Part shown: piece by piece, positions 12,001 through 22,640 of the stretch
Position numbering within the stretch: the stretch's first letter is position 1
Layout of the letters: every line of letters starts with the position of its first letter
NCBI GenBank assembly: GCA_037179515.1
Contig: JAXCGZ010000102.1
Location: 62,001-126,000 of the forward strand
Direction: 5' to 3'
DNA length: 64,000 nucleotides
DNA from: Halocaridina rubra
Lineage: Eukaryota > Arthropoda > Malacostraca > Decapoda > Atyidae
The notes under the pieces: generated by a model
What the model was told of the DNA's origin: nothing
The model's database searches: none
The model's input: only the letters and a program-made list of their open reading frames with translations
Made by a program: the position numbers and the translations under genes

Positions 12001-15000
12001 GTCAGCCTCTAGAGTAACATCAAGTGACTCTTTGCATCACTCTAGTGATTGTTTGGCATATCCAAGCGACTCCTCTGTCAATGTCAGTGATTCCTCCATT
12101 GAACCAAAGAGGAAAAAGGACAGGAGTGGTGGTAGTGGTGCATCAGAATGTCCCTCTCATATACCGTCAGGATGTACAACAGGGCTAAGTTCAGATGTCC
12201 CAGAGACTAACGTAATTCCGTCGTCTTCATTACCTCGGCCTTCATCTCTAACTGTAACGACGAGGCCTCATCCTGTGTCGGTGGTGCACTCTTTGTCTAA
12301 TCCGAGTGTGTTTCACCGTATGGAGCAAAATTCCGGTATATTAGAGGCACCACTTCAGATACCTAGTCTATGTCTGGACGATGAAGTTAGTGCTAGCCTG
12401 AAGGAAACTCCAGCTTCAGACGACTTCAAGAGCTCTGTAGCTGCCATACGCAGCTTTTACGAGGCAAAAAAGGGAAAACTAAGCGTGTCTGGAACTAGAT
12501 CTGGGGACAGATTTAGGTTAGAAAAGTGCAGTACTCATATCTTGAAAGTATGCCCAGCATTAATATTTTAAAATTGAATCATGGTAGATCTCTGGTTGCT
12601 ATTGTTGCTTTACTTACATTATTGGCAGTGGATATTGTATAGGTAATGTAAAAGTATCCAGTCATCTTTACCTAGCCCAGGTGTTTTGAATTTCTGAATC
12701 CTTTCTGTCAGCATTAATACCAGGCTATCAATTTTCGGCTGTAAACACTGTATGTTGCTATCAAGTTTGGTACATATTGTCGCAGTGGCTTTAGCCCCAA
12801 CTGTTGGGGTGCTAAACCTATTTTGGCACAGAGAAGATTTATGTATTTTGAGACCTAACTTAACTAGCTTTGCAGAATGAAAGGCACTAAAACATCCTCC
12901 CCAAAGCTGCAGCATCCAAACAGCATCGCCTTATCGTCCCAATCCCTACTCCCACTTAGTGTATATCACACTTTTGCCTTTTCTCAGATGGCATTCTTAT
13001 TTCCAACTCCTCCTTTTTAGTAAATTTAGTACTGTGTATTACAACAAATCTAGTTACAACAATAGCATGTATGTTATTGAAGGTGAATATTGTACATTTT
13101 ATTATTACACTTGCATATTCACTTTGACCCTTGTAATGTAGTAGTAGAATACTTCACTCAAGTGACAGACCTGCAATCAAGCACATTAAGGGACATTAGG
13201 AAGGGTATCCAGACATAAATCCCTTGCCCTAATCTTTGTGCACTCCCAAAATGGGAACTGATTGTCCACTCCCAAAATGTGAACTGATTATAACACAAAA
13301 TAATTTAATGTCTATCAAGAGAGCATAATCTCCTTGATGTATTGACTGCAAAGTAATGACCCTCTACTGATAATAATGAGTGCAACATTTTTATTTAATA
13401 TGTATCATTCAGAATTTGTGTATAGATTTAGTTCCTTTAATTTCATTATATCACTTTTTCAGAACCCAAGTTGAAAGCTTACGCAAAGAATTAGAAGAAC
13501 AAGAAACGTCTTACAAAACTCAAATAGCCAGTCATGAACAAAAGGCACATGATAATTGGGTAAGTACCTAACCTAACTTTCTCTATTTTTATCCAGTATG
13601 AACCACTGTATTAAGTTGATTGATTTACAGTATCTAGTCACTGTACAATTATGTTATTGGGGACTGCGGTAGTGTAGTGATTAAAATGATTGATTCAATA
13701 GGTTACAGACCTGTGATCAACCCCACCATTGGGCGATAGGAGGGGCATCCAACCTACCTCGTAGTGGGGATTAATAGTGACACAAAACGGAAAAACTAAA
13801 AAGGCACAATTATGTTAATTAAACTAAAAGAATATTGATAATGATTGCATTATTAAACTTATGAATTAAGTAAAAGAAGTGGTATGTTTATATAATGCTT
13901 TATGTCTTGATTCAGATTTCAGAGATTACTGGTTAATGAAAGTAATCCTTTTTTATACTGAGTATAGTCTTTGCATTCAAACTATATTATTAGTATTTTT
14001 ATCATGTAGTTACAAATGTAATCAGATATGATCATGTCCAGTCATTTTCTAAGTACAGTATTTCCATTTGTTACAAAACTAAGCACAAGGAGCTAGTGTG
14101 CATGTTTAGACGTTGTTATTGTTGTCAGTATCGAGTAGCTTGTCTAATTGTACATCATGGTTATAATTATATAGCTACAAGCTCGAGCGACCGAGCGCAA
14201 GCACGAAGAACAACGCCAAGAGAACAGCCAGTTGCGAAGTCGCCTGACGATGTTGCAGAAAGAGAAGGAAGAAGCTCATCAGTCACAAGTGAATATTATT
14301 AAGCCCACGCCAAAACGTAAGTTATATTCCAAATACTTATTACAGTATTAGGTCAGCTATATACTGTTTAGAGTATTAAGGTTTAATTCTGTATTGTTAG
14401 AGAAGTAGAGTTAGTGTTATATTGAATAAAGTATTACTTTAGTTTCATATTGTGTAGAGAATTAGATTTAGTTACATAATATGTAGAGTATTAGTTTTAG
14501 TTACATACTGTATTGTATAGAGTAATAGGTTTAGTTACATAATGTGTCTAGTATTAGATTTAGTTACATATGTAAAATATTAGATTTAGTAACATATTGC
14601 GTAGAGTATGAAGTTTAGTTACATATTGTGCAGTATACTGAATTGGATGTAAGTACACATTGTTTAGAGTATTGGTGTACTTATATAATTTTCCATTAGA
14701 ATAGTCTTCAATTTCATTATTATTTTACTTTGAATAACTTACATTACTTCACTTATGATTGTAATTATAGTACTGTACTGCAATTACATGATTACATATA
14801 TTTTAATGTTGATACTATTATAACTTCATTTAGCAGTTTTGGTATTAATATTTATACTGATTTAGCAATTTTTATAGTAACAAGAGTATTGTTCCTGCAT
14901 TGTAATAATAATGACAGTATTGGTTGTCATTTTAGACAAAATACAGTACTGATTCACCTACTTTGATTGTAATAGTAGTGCAGCTTTTAAGTGTTCATCT

Positions 15001-17787
15001 AATCGAGTAATTTAGGAGAATTACAGTACTACTTCAACTGTTTTCATCTTAATGTTATCACTTGTTAATCAAGGCTGAAAATCTTGCACTTTTCTTGTTT
15101 TTTTCAATTAATGTATGCTGTTTACTGACTTGTTTTGCTTGTGGTAGAGTTTGTAAGTTACAAATTAAAAGAATGTAAACCTTTCGCATCTCTAGTGGAA
15201 TTTGCAGACTGTATTCGTATACATGTTTTCTCTATATTTAAATATTTAAAAGATTTTTGTTGTTGTCCATTTTTCACTATAGGTCCTCATTTTAGAGTGC
15301 AAACCTAAAGCTGTTCCTCCCTCATGTGATAAGATAAGCTTAGATAAACTATTGTCAAATAGTATAATAATAATTTAAAATTTCTTGTAGCTTGAGATCA
15401 TCATAGATATAAAAACACATAAATAGATATTTCATGTATTCTACATCACAGACTAATATACACCCTATACAAGTATTGCCTGTTAGATGGTTATTTATCG
15501 TTCTCTGACGATTCGTACTTAGAATATCATAATCTTTTACAATGTAATGGCTATGGGTTAGAGACTTAGGAATGCCAGGCAGTATATTGTAGCTACAAGA
15601 GAGTCAGACATTTATTGTAGATATTGGTAGAAAATTATATGGTAAATGCTTCCCTTCAGGTGTAGATGCCAATGGAACCATGTCCTCACCAAGACCAATG
15701 GTAGATGGTGTTGATGGTGATCGTTCGGGTCCGACTTCTCTTCACCATAACTTAGATTCTCCTCCCATTCCTCCTCACCCACTCCATGGACCTCCTCCTC
15801 CTATGTTACCCATGATGTTCCCCCCTGGAGGTCCATTACCACCTGGAGTTCCTCCCCCACATGGGCTACCTCCAGGTGTGCCTCCTCCCCCACCTGGTTT
15901 ACCTCATGGTGTACCTCCACCACACGGTTTACCTCCTCATCCATTCCTACCGGGAGAGCCTCCCTTTATGGGACCACTTCCCCCACTTCCTGGAGATCGT
16001 CGCATCCCTCCAGCAGGTGGAATGTCTTCACCTCCATTCCGTCGCTCTGGTTCGCCCTCTTACGACCACAGAAACGACAGGTATTCTCCGCTGAGTGATC
16101 GTTCTCACATATCCGATCGACGATATTCTCCGCCTCCTCTTCGTCGGAGGCCACTGTCTCCAGACATGCATCGCAATCGTTCCCCAGATAGAAGGTCTGA
16201 CCGCACTAGATCGCCTGACAGACGTTCGGACAGGATGATGAGGTCTCCCGATCGCCGTAACGAACGTCGTTTAGATAGAAGGTCTCCCGATAGGCACTAT
16301 AACAGATCCCCGGATGGTTACACGAGACATCGAACTTCCCCAAGAAACTACTATGATGATCACGATTATGATAATGACGATCCAAGGTTACGTACTCATA
16401 TGAAAGGTATGGCATTCGTGGGTAGCTTTATTTACATATTTTATTTTCATCCAAACACTGAAGCCTCTTATAATATTCTTCTTGGAAGTAATACATTTTG
16501 AGACTTACCTGAAATACTTATGCAGTTTAAGTCAATTTCATATACAAAAATACAGTCACTGGAATAATTTTACAAAATTTCATGTAACAAATCCCCTTGC
16601 AAGATTAATGTTATAAGAGGACTCTGTATTTATATGGTTGTCTAAATATTTGTGCATGAATTCTCAGCTGTGTTTTGTTTTGCATGCATTTCAACTCCAG
16701 GGAAGACACCATTCAGCAAACTAAAAACATTTTGGAAGTCTATTGAACAGGGACAACCAGTCCCAAGTCTTACTGATAGTGACTCTTCAGGTCACATATG
16801 AGAAAGATTGCTTAATGAAGGTTAGAATGCTCACAGATGTATATTATAACCTGGTAATGAACTTGGGAAGGTAGTTTGACATCCCTTCTGTTAACATTAT
16901 ATAGCGTAGCTTGCGTGTCAGCCTCTCTCCCTCATAAATATGTTGATGTAAATTATACCAAAATGCTATTTGCAGAGTTTGTGCTTTAATATAGTTAATA
17001 ATTATTAAAAAATGTTTTGAGTATATTTTCCTGTATCTCATAAGTCCGTATTTTGTAGAGTAAGGATACAAAAGGTCTTGAGATTAGTGATCTCTCATTC
17101 CTGAGCACTTTTAAAAGCTTGTACCTGATTGAGAGAGAAAGCGTATGTGTGTGTGTGTAGAAGCTTGATGTACTAAGCTTAGATTATATATTACATAAGT
17201 AGTAAAGTAGAAGAAGTAGAGAAAGGAATTGTTCCCCTTGTTATTATAGGTTTTTACCATGTGCTGGGCATGGTAGGCTAGCTTTACAGACATCTTTAAT
17301 TATAAACACACATAAGGTTCTTCTGGATGAAATATAGATTATACCAAGAAGGAATTCATCTCTTTATTTTCTTATTTAGAAAAGTGTCCAGAGATATTTG
17401 GTTGTTTTTAAGTTCTCCATTGGCATAGGTATAGATACACAAGTTTGTCTGTTGTAGCGTTTTGCAATAAAATGTAGATGACAGTCCTTTTTTTTTATTA
17501 TTTTTTTTTTTTTTTTACAAAAAGTTGCTTGCTAATAACCTTGGAGAGTTAAATTTATATTTTATATTCAGAGAAGAAAAACAAAAGTTTAAATATTGAA
17601 CGGTGTTTATTACAGTTAAAGTTGTCTTTCAAATATAATTTAAAGAATAATATTAATATACTTTATTCGTCCAAAAAATTTAATTCATATATAAAGAATA
17701 TGAGTGTACTTCATTCATGCATTTATTTTTATTTTTATTCTGACAGGGAAGAAAACGTCAACCCCTTTGGGACCTGGTGATCGATGA
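38..17787 (+). CDS. Tango1: TANGO1/MIA3-cTAGE5 family ER exit-site cargo receptor, 3' part of gene
   Basis: Partial gene; its 5' end lies before the window. Exons read by frame and GT-AG sites: 38-154, 1257-1334, 3269-3373, 3905-4051, 4851-4940, 5628-5699, 8736-8963, 9092-9190, 9915-10144, 11437-11538, 11788-12516 (possible cassette), 13463-13559, 14175-14316, 15660-16406, then alternative last exons at 16701 and/or 17747. All phases agree. The first exons encode a long heptad-type coiled coil. The segment KLEVLTKYFEEKEAQL and the later QIASHEQKAHDNW are hallmarks of this family. The last large exon is a proline-rich domain (many PPG/PPP and PHGLPP motifs) followed by RSPDRR-type repeats. In the family this cytosolic part sits at ER exit sites: the coiled coil recruits membranes and the proline-rich tail binds the COPII coat protein Sec23, allowing export of bulky cargo such as collagen. 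The lumenal SH3-like domain and membrane anchor are not in the window, so TANGO1 and cTAGE5-like forms cannot be separated. Confidence 0.88.
1360..1620 (+). repeat. Dispersed SINE-like repeat, family B, copy 1
   Basis: TANGO1 intron 2. It matches the copies at 8427 and 34720: a tRNA B-box-like GGTTCAATCCTGG near the start, then shared blocks such as CACCGTCTCATG, GGTCTRCCTGATTAT, CCTGGAGATCACTGGGTCC, and an end near TGCCTTTCATT. The copy is diverged and lacks a clear A box. Confidence 0.6.
1655..1985 (+). repeat. SINE-like family A, partly duplicated copy
   Basis: TANGO1 intron 2. Two adjacent segments of about 150 bp each run from a GGGCATTAGG-like block through CCAACCTTAATTTC and GTGTCCACCCCCATAATGG to AAAATGGCAAACAA. 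These are the body and 3' part of the family A element found throughout the window. The second segment lacks most of the tRNA-like head. Confidence 0.6.
2460..3240. repeat. TANGO1 intron 2: dispersed repeat family E and poly-T
   Basis: Positions 2665-2810 match the copies at 23340 and 56190, with shared blocks GTCGACTGAGTGGGACAGAG, AATCCCCTCCT, TTTGGCTCAG and a short AAGGGGAAT tail. A T17 run lies near 3101. I see no coding exon in this stretch. Confidence 0.55.
3655..3800 (+). repeat. tRNA-derived SINE-like element, family A
   Basis: One of the clearest copies. The A-box-like TAGCGTAGTGGTAGAATGC is followed about 35 nt later by a B-box-like CATGATCGAGCC, then a body with CATCCAACC and TGTGTATCCACCCCCATAA. 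It lies in TANGO1 intron 3. Confidence 0.7.
4324..4560. repeat. Degenerate minisatellite, unit about 57 bp
   Basis: Four to five imperfect units sharing TTTTTGTGAAAGTTTTGGTAT and AAATATTTCCT lie in the intron after exon 4 of the TANGO1 series. Confidence 0.6.
4983..5150 (+). repeat. SINE-like family A copy
   Basis: It starts ACAATAGCCAAGTGATCAGG, has TGACTCTGGATGTGATAGAT in the tRNA-like head, and the usual GTGTCCACCCCCATAAGG and ATTAATAGTGAC body. It begins about 40 nt after the exon donor at 4940. Confidence 0.65.
5945..6478. repeat. 87-bp tandem repeat array, about six nearly identical units
   Basis: The block ATGGGACTCAAAACTAG recurs at 6025, 6113, 6200, 6287, 6374 and 6461, a period of 87 bp with one 88-bp unit. 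Because 87 is a multiple of three, one frame stays open across the array. The near-identity of units suggests recent amplification or gene conversion. It lies in TANGO1 intron 6. Confidence 0.9.
6546..6814 (-). mobile_element. MITE-like DNA element, family G, copy 1
   Basis: It has inverted ends: TACAGATGCTCTCCTACGTA at one side, and the other side reads TACAGACACTCCCCTACTTA on the opposite strand. The interior matches copies at 52041 and 56646: CAGTACTG, TTTACTGTACAG, AGTGTCTCTAGCC and a TAATATTG-rich centre. It is about 270 bp with no coding capacity. TA at both outer ends would fit a Tc1/mariner-type target duplication, but that is inference. Confidence 0.7.
6815..8425. other. TANGO1 intron 6 remainder, no gene seen
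   Basis: AT-rich intron sequence. The only structure I see is a degenerate tandem repeat near 8010-8125, with units of about 35 bp sharing GAGTATTGTATGCATTATTA. Confidence 0.5.
8427..8715 (+). repeat. Dispersed SINE-like repeat, family B, copy 2 (best copy)
   Basis: A tRNA-like head with an A-box-like TGGTGCAGTGGTATATACTGG and a B-box-like GGTTTGATCCTGG is followed by a unique body to about TTTCATTTAAGG. It ends only about 20 nt before the exon starting at 8736, so it may contribute the branch-point region of that acceptor. Confidence 0.7.
9640..9855 (+). repeat. Dispersed repeat family D copy
   Basis: It shares blocks with copies at 29675, 34498 and, inverted, at 28665, 42055 and 55850: CCCCTTGTGAGGGGGTGGCC, GATCACTCCTCT, AAAGGGTTTCCACAATT, ACCCTG and CCACAGG. 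It ends about 60 nt before the exon at 9915. Confidence 0.55.
10325..10780. repeat. Degenerate minisatellite, unit about 57 bp, roughly eight units
   Basis: Units share TTTTTGTATGTAAAGTAAGG, CATCTCATGT and CTATTGTGGTA. They lie in the TANGO1 intron after the exon ending at 10144. Confidence 0.7.
10858..11000 (+). repeat. SINE-like family A copy (truncated 3')
   Basis: Head GGACCGCAGTAGCTCAGTAG, then GTGGGACGTCGGGAAG, CATCCAGCCTTAATTCCC and CTCCAACCTGTC. The 3' body is missing after about 10975. Confidence 0.65.
11245..11410 (+). repeat. SINE-like family A copy
   Basis: It carries GTGGTAGAATACTTGCCTTA, GGTGACAGACCCGCAAT, CAGGAAGGGCATCGACCC, TTAATTCCCCAGCTCCAATC and the end block ATTAATAGTGGCAC. 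It ends about 25 nt before the acceptor of the exon at 11437. Confidence 0.7.
11788..12516 (+). CDS. Tango1: TANGO1 serine-rich in-frame exon (exon 11), probable cassette
   Basis: This open block is 729 nt (243 codons). It has an acceptor at CTCTCAAG and a possible donor AG|GTTAGA. Both ends are phase 2, exactly the phase of the flanking exons ending at 11538 and starting at 13463, so it can be included or skipped without changing frame. It encodes a low-complexity, Ser/Pro/Lys-rich, probably disordered segment with charged patches such as RRRKDS and PKRKKDR, and ends with a more helical stretch (FKSSVAAIRSFYEAKKGK). It interrupts the coiled coil just before the conserved HEQKAHDNW motif. The donor is weak; a second possibility is GTATGC at 12549, but its phase does not fit the next exon. 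The open frame also runs on to a stop at 12571, so an alternative early C-terminus is possible. The exon is supported by frame and phase only. Confidence 0.65.
13131..13300 (+). repeat. SINE-like family A copy with an internal duplication
   Basis: It has GTAGTAGTAGAATACTTCAC, GTGACAGACCTGCAATCAAG and GACATTAGGAAGGGTATCCA, then the block CACTCCCAAAATG.GAACTGATT twice in tandem. Confidence 0.65.
13658..13805 (+). repeat. SINE-like family A copy
   Basis: Head GGACTGCGGTAGTGTAGTGA, B-box-like ACCTGTGATCAACCCC, body GGGGCATCCAACC, end GGGGATTAATAGTGACACAA. It lies about 100 nt after the exon donor at 13559. Confidence 0.7.
14346..14690. repeat. Degenerate minisatellite, unit about 35 bp, roughly nine units
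   Basis: Units share AGAGTATTAGATTTAGTTAC and ATATTGTG. The array starts about 30 nt after the TANGO1 exon donor at 14316. The rest of that intron to 15650 is AT-rich with nothing recognised. Confidence 0.7.
15660..16406 (+). CDS. Tango1: TANGO1 proline-rich and SPDRR-repeat exon
   Basis: This large exon follows the acceptor TTCCCTTCAG, enters in phase 1 and leaves in phase 1 before GTATGG. The first half is a proline-rich domain with repeated PPGVPPPHGLPP-like modules, the expected Sec23-binding type of tail. The second half switches to a basic Arg/Ser/Asp region with about six SPDRR or SPDR repeats, then an acidic YDDHDYDNDD stretch. If the donor is not used, translation continues to a stop at 16501, giving a short retained-intron tail. 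Confidence 0.85.
16701..16801 (+). CDS. Tango1: TANGO1 alternative 3' exon a
   Basis: The acceptor TTTCAACTCCAG is followed by a phase-1-compatible frame encoding GKTPFSKLKTFW and ending at TGA 16799-16801 (about 33 residues). A possible internal donor (TCAG|GTCACA after 16790) is also phase 1, so the first 90 nt could instead be an internal exon spliced to 17747. An AATAAA at 17466-17471 could serve as the 3' end if this is terminal. Supported by frame and acceptor only. Confidence 0.55.
17747..17787 (+). CDS. Tango1: TANGO1 alternative last exon b
   Basis: A strong polypyrimidine acceptor (ATTTTTATTCTGACAG) is followed by a phase-matched short tail, GKKTSTPLGPGDR, and a TGA at 17785-17787. 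The acceptor is better than that of the exon at 16701, and a long 3' untranslated region with AATAAA follows. This is my preferred terminal exon, with or without the 90-nt exon at 16701. Confidence 0.65.
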
Positions 17788-18575
17788 TGTTAAATTGTAG
17801 AAGCCTTTAATTGTGTTTGTGGACGTATTCTCATCATTTCCATTTGGCATACTTCATGAGTGGGGATGTTATCATTGGGTATTTTCCCTAAATACAGCAA
17901 TGAGGATTTTTCCTCAATATTGCATAGTGAGACAAATTTTATTGAATATTTTCTTAGCTTGAAAATGCATAAAGTCTTTCATTGCTTAGTTCCCCCTTTT
18001 TTTTATATTTAAAAAATGAACAATTTATTAATCAACAGGGATCTAGATATACTTAGGAAAACGAGGCCTTGCTTTTAAATTTTAGTCATACTTAAAATTG
18101 CTTCTGTACTTTAGTAGTTTAGTCATTCCAGGGGGATATATGTGTATAGTTGCAAAAGTCACTTGCATTGCTAAACCGTAAATTTTGCAAAACTCTTAAA
18201 CACAGGAAACAAAGTTAAAATTGGTGCTTACATTTTCTCGGAAAGATATTAAAGCTATTCATTTGTAACAGTTCTTTTGTACTGGAATTAGAGGATAATT
18301 AATAGATAACACCAGAGTATTCAACATATGTATGACTGTAAGAATAGTAAGCATTACATGTATATTTGTAATTTATGTATATTAAGAGTGGTGCATTTTT
18401 TGTACTTGATCCCTGTATCGTGTATTTGTAAAGATGACGTCATTTTAGGGTTTAACCTGGTGAGACAAGACGTGCACGCGGTAGCAAGGTGCTGTCTATG
18501 CATTGGTGCATTTGTCTTGATGTAATTTCCTCTGCAACATGTATTAGAATTTAATAAAAATTATAATGATACGGA
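17788..18575 (+). other. TANGO1 probable 3' untranslated region and polyadenylation signal
   Basis: AT-rich sequence after the last TANGO1 stop, without a supported coding frame. A canonical AATAAA lies at 18553-18558, followed within about 30 nt by a T-rich stretch (TTCTTTTTGG). This is a plausible end of the transcript. Confidence 0.5.
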
Positions 18576-20000
18576 AATTCTTTTTGGCCCATGTTTACTT
18601 TTGGTATTACAGAACATTAGAAAAAGCCCAGCAATGTTTTGGTAGTGTTATGAGGACAGTCAGTGAAGCATCTGAGAAAAACAGGGAAAAGATATAGAAA
18701 TAGTAATAGTCTTAATTTCTTTAGTAGTTTTATAATAATAATTCTATGGAGAAAACTAAGTGGTACATATATTTGTTAGGTAGTGCAACATACAAGTCTT
18801 TAACATTAACCAATAATATGTTTTGTATACTACCTGAGTCACTCTGTGATGAAGTATTTGGTACATTTTGGCTCAGCTATTTTGGCTGAACCCAATTTGG
18901 CAATATCCCATACTTCAACAAACGGTTTGTCATTAAGAAAATTTTAATATTTGAAAGCATAACTTGACCAAATGAATGGTGCTAAAACGGTTGTGCCTAA
19001 ACGGCATCGTCAAATCGCCCCATTCCGATGCTTTAAACACGCACAATGCAGCACAATTTTGTGCCACACATAGCAAAAAAAAAAAAGTAATTTTATAGAA
19101 ATACATATTTTAGTTTTTATACAGACTTGCAAGAAGTGAAGTGCACAACAGTTTATGATTTAACATCTCCCATTTTAACCCGTAACTACAGCACACTTTC
19201 CTATATATTGGGTGAGAATTAAGCTGTACATGGACTGATAAGGAAAACTTAAAACTAAAACTATATTTTAATAAGCTATAAGTTACAATTACTAGTACAT
19301 ATTAAAAATCATGTTCATTATATTTTCTTAATAAAAATTAAGGGTAACTTTCTAATATATTTTGATATTTTATGTCACTATTATTCCCTAAGCAAATGGG
19401 GTGAACACTTAATGTGTAATAAGTAATTACTGTATATAAATAAAACACAGTTGACGGGCATTTTCCTAGCCCTTAGTAGAAAAGAGAGTCCATGATGTAA
19501 AACCGATCACATTAATGTACCCCTTTATTTGTACATTTGACCTTTAATTTCTTTCCATTAAGAGCAGTTTTATTTTTTAAATATCAAATTCTTTGCAGAC
19601 TCGGATAAATTACATTTCAGTATTATGTACAGTAGCTTGCCTTGTTGAGAACCCAATATACAATAATGACCAAAATTATCCTCCCTCCTTAAAAAAATAG
19701 GACGTAAATAAACTGTATAATTTAATTCTTATTGCTTAATATCATAATTAGATATGGCATAAGAAATCAGGTTGGGTATACTATACTTCCCCCCAAAAAA
19801 AAGTAAAAATGTGAAAAGCTTTGGAAAGACTGAATAAAAAAAGAAAAACACTCAACGTCTAACTCTCACTTAGAAAATATATACAGTAGTTTAAAATGTA
19901 AATACTGCAGGTAAGAATAATTGGTTACAAAAATATGAACCACTATGGCTCGGCCATAGTATTATATATGAAATGAATTATCATAAAAAAGTAAATCATA

Positions 20001-20255
20001 TTCCTAATGGCACTGTGTCACAAACCAGCTCAGTATAAATTATATTATTAATGACATTGCTTCACAGACCAGCTCAATGTAAATAATATTACTAATGGCA
20101 CAGTGTCACAGACCAGCTTAGTGTAAATTATCTTCCTTATGGCATTGTCAGAGATTAGCTCAGTGTAAATTATATTACTAAATGACACTGTATCACAGAT
20201 CAGCTCATTGTAAATTATATTACAATTGGCATTGCGTCTCAGGTCAGCTCAGAGT
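20001..20255. repeat. Degenerate minisatellite, unit about 45 bp, roughly six units
   Basis: Units share TCACAGACCAGCTCAGTGTA, AATTATATTACTAATGGCA and CTGTG. Confidence 0.7.
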
Positions 20256-22427
20256 TTAAGAAAAGGTTGGTATGGTTCATAATTGTGAAGCTTGTTATTA
20301 TGTTTGTTAGGTGTGGTAAGACAGGTCAGGTAAGGAGGTTTGAAGCAAACCCCCCCAAATTAATAAAAGGGGGTTTGTTTGGACACTGTGAAATTTACAC
20401 CCATAATTGAATTTGACACTGAAAAGCGGATTTTCTAAAAAAAAAAATTTGAAATTAGTTTTATGAAATATGTGAAAAATTCATCTCCAATTACAGTACC
20501 TGAAATGCAAAAGAAAACTTCCAATATTAATCGTTTAATATATAAAATAGTTAAAATACCCACATATTAGTGTCAAAATCAATTGAATGTGTAAATTTCA
20601 CAATTTCTTTTATACGTACTTGCCATTCTATAAATGAAGCAAAGTCTATAGAGTTTGATGAAAAACATAAAGACAATTGGGGGCGAAAAAATCTAATCTT
20701 CCCAACCCTAATACAGTATTACAATACACTTACTTTGCCTCACAACCATACCCTTCCATAACTAACCAAATTTTCGAATATTTCCCACGTCCCTCATGAA
20801 TTGCATCTACAATCAAAGCAGCTCACCACCTTGTTTGCTCGCCCAGACTTTGGCTTCTATATGGCTAATATTGATTATAAGAAATTATATTCATTTGCCA
20901 TTTATATTCATTTCTATGTATATCTTCCATATAACGGTTGTTTATATGTTTTGATTATTTAATTTGTGATTATTTTTTAACACAGTTTAAGAGGAAGGGC
21001 ACATGAAGAAAAGTTATAAGGTCAGTCTTCAAGTAAAATATGGCCAACGGATCTACATTTATCTTCCTATACCTGTAGTTTTTTAATGGCTTTCATGCTC
21101 TGTAGGTGACTTTTATGGTTTTCACTGTCGTTATACGTCTTTCACGACTATATATAGACTGCAAGGACAGTCTTTCAAATAAGCTAAGTAAGGTCCTGTA
21201 CAATATAATGTGGGCATTACAGATTTTCCTTTGGTAAAATATATCCCCAAGTTTCAAATTCTTAGTCACATTTAAAGTAATGGAACTACAAACAAGAATC
21301 ACAGGCGTTATTTTAACCATGGCAATTGAAAAATCAGTGGTGTGACGAAAGTAGCGCAAAATATCTAAATGGTTTCAAAATAAACATATCCAATACCCAA
21401 AAGATTTTGTCCAATATGAGATAAAGATTCCAGCAACACCTACCTCTCCAAGTCTCCATGGGTCATACAAAGCTTAAAAAAATTTCCTCTTTCGAGAATG
21501 CACCTAATAATCCAAAAACTACAAAGGGTTATAAACAGCAGCTGACAGAGTGTCAAAGGTTGCCCAAGATATCTTTCTTGCCGTACACAGGCTTGGAGTT
21601 ATCCAACATCTGGTGTCAAATCTGCCCAGGTAGAGACAGACGGTTCAATGTCAGCAGAAATCTCCAAAAACAGCTGGATTAGGAGGGTCAGAATCCTGGG
21701 TAATACAGGTCATAGTCACCGGTATCTCACAAATATAAACACAGAAATCAGAGCCACGTCCACCTTGTACTAAAGACCTGCCGAATCTGTCTTACTTAGG
21801 TTCTTTAAAGTCATCATAAAACCGTGCACTGACCACCGAAGCAGGAAGTTTAGGGTGTTAGTATTCTTCTTCTTCCTACTGCATCTAAGCTATTGGGCAC
21901 AACCAACTCGTGACAATCATGCGTGTTGACATTCTTCTTCTTCCTTATGTAGTTTAGCTCTTAGGGTACAATACCCACGTAACTACCCCGCTTCTTTTCT
22001 CAACACTTATGACAAACTTCAAAGATTAAAACCTTGCACATGAGAAAAGGTATATCTCTAGATCTCTTTCTGACTTGCAATGGGACGATTGTTTGCTATC
22101 CATAACAGTATTATTTACAATGGCTTACAATTACTCGCCAGAGGTGTATGATGACTGAGAAGGAAATCAAGAAAGAGACAATCCCTGAGGAACTCCTTCG
22201 CCGAGTGACATTTTGTACTGCCAAGATTGAGTGGTCAATGATTCCTAGGGCACCACAACAAATGCCAAAAAAAACCGACCGAAGGAAACAAAAATGTTGG
22301 CACTTTTCATAGAAATTCGAAGGAGGTATTGTCCCGTTCCCTTTGGATCTCAACAATTTCATTTTTAATTGTCTTTCGATGTTTATTCTTAATTGAGCTT
22401 GGAACGTTCTTGGTATTGCTATAAGCA

Positions 22428-22629
<202 letters not shown>

Positions 22630-22640
22630 CGATACTGCAA

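Noticed and set aside
12619..12915. A 98-codon minus-strand frame in a TANGO1 intron.
   Set aside because: No splice context or family motifs; short blocks resemble repeats near 18990.
15966..16415. Minus-strand and alternate-frame open frames over the TANGO1 proline-rich exon.
   Set aside because: They are shadows of a strongly biased coding exon whose phase is fixed by its neighbours.
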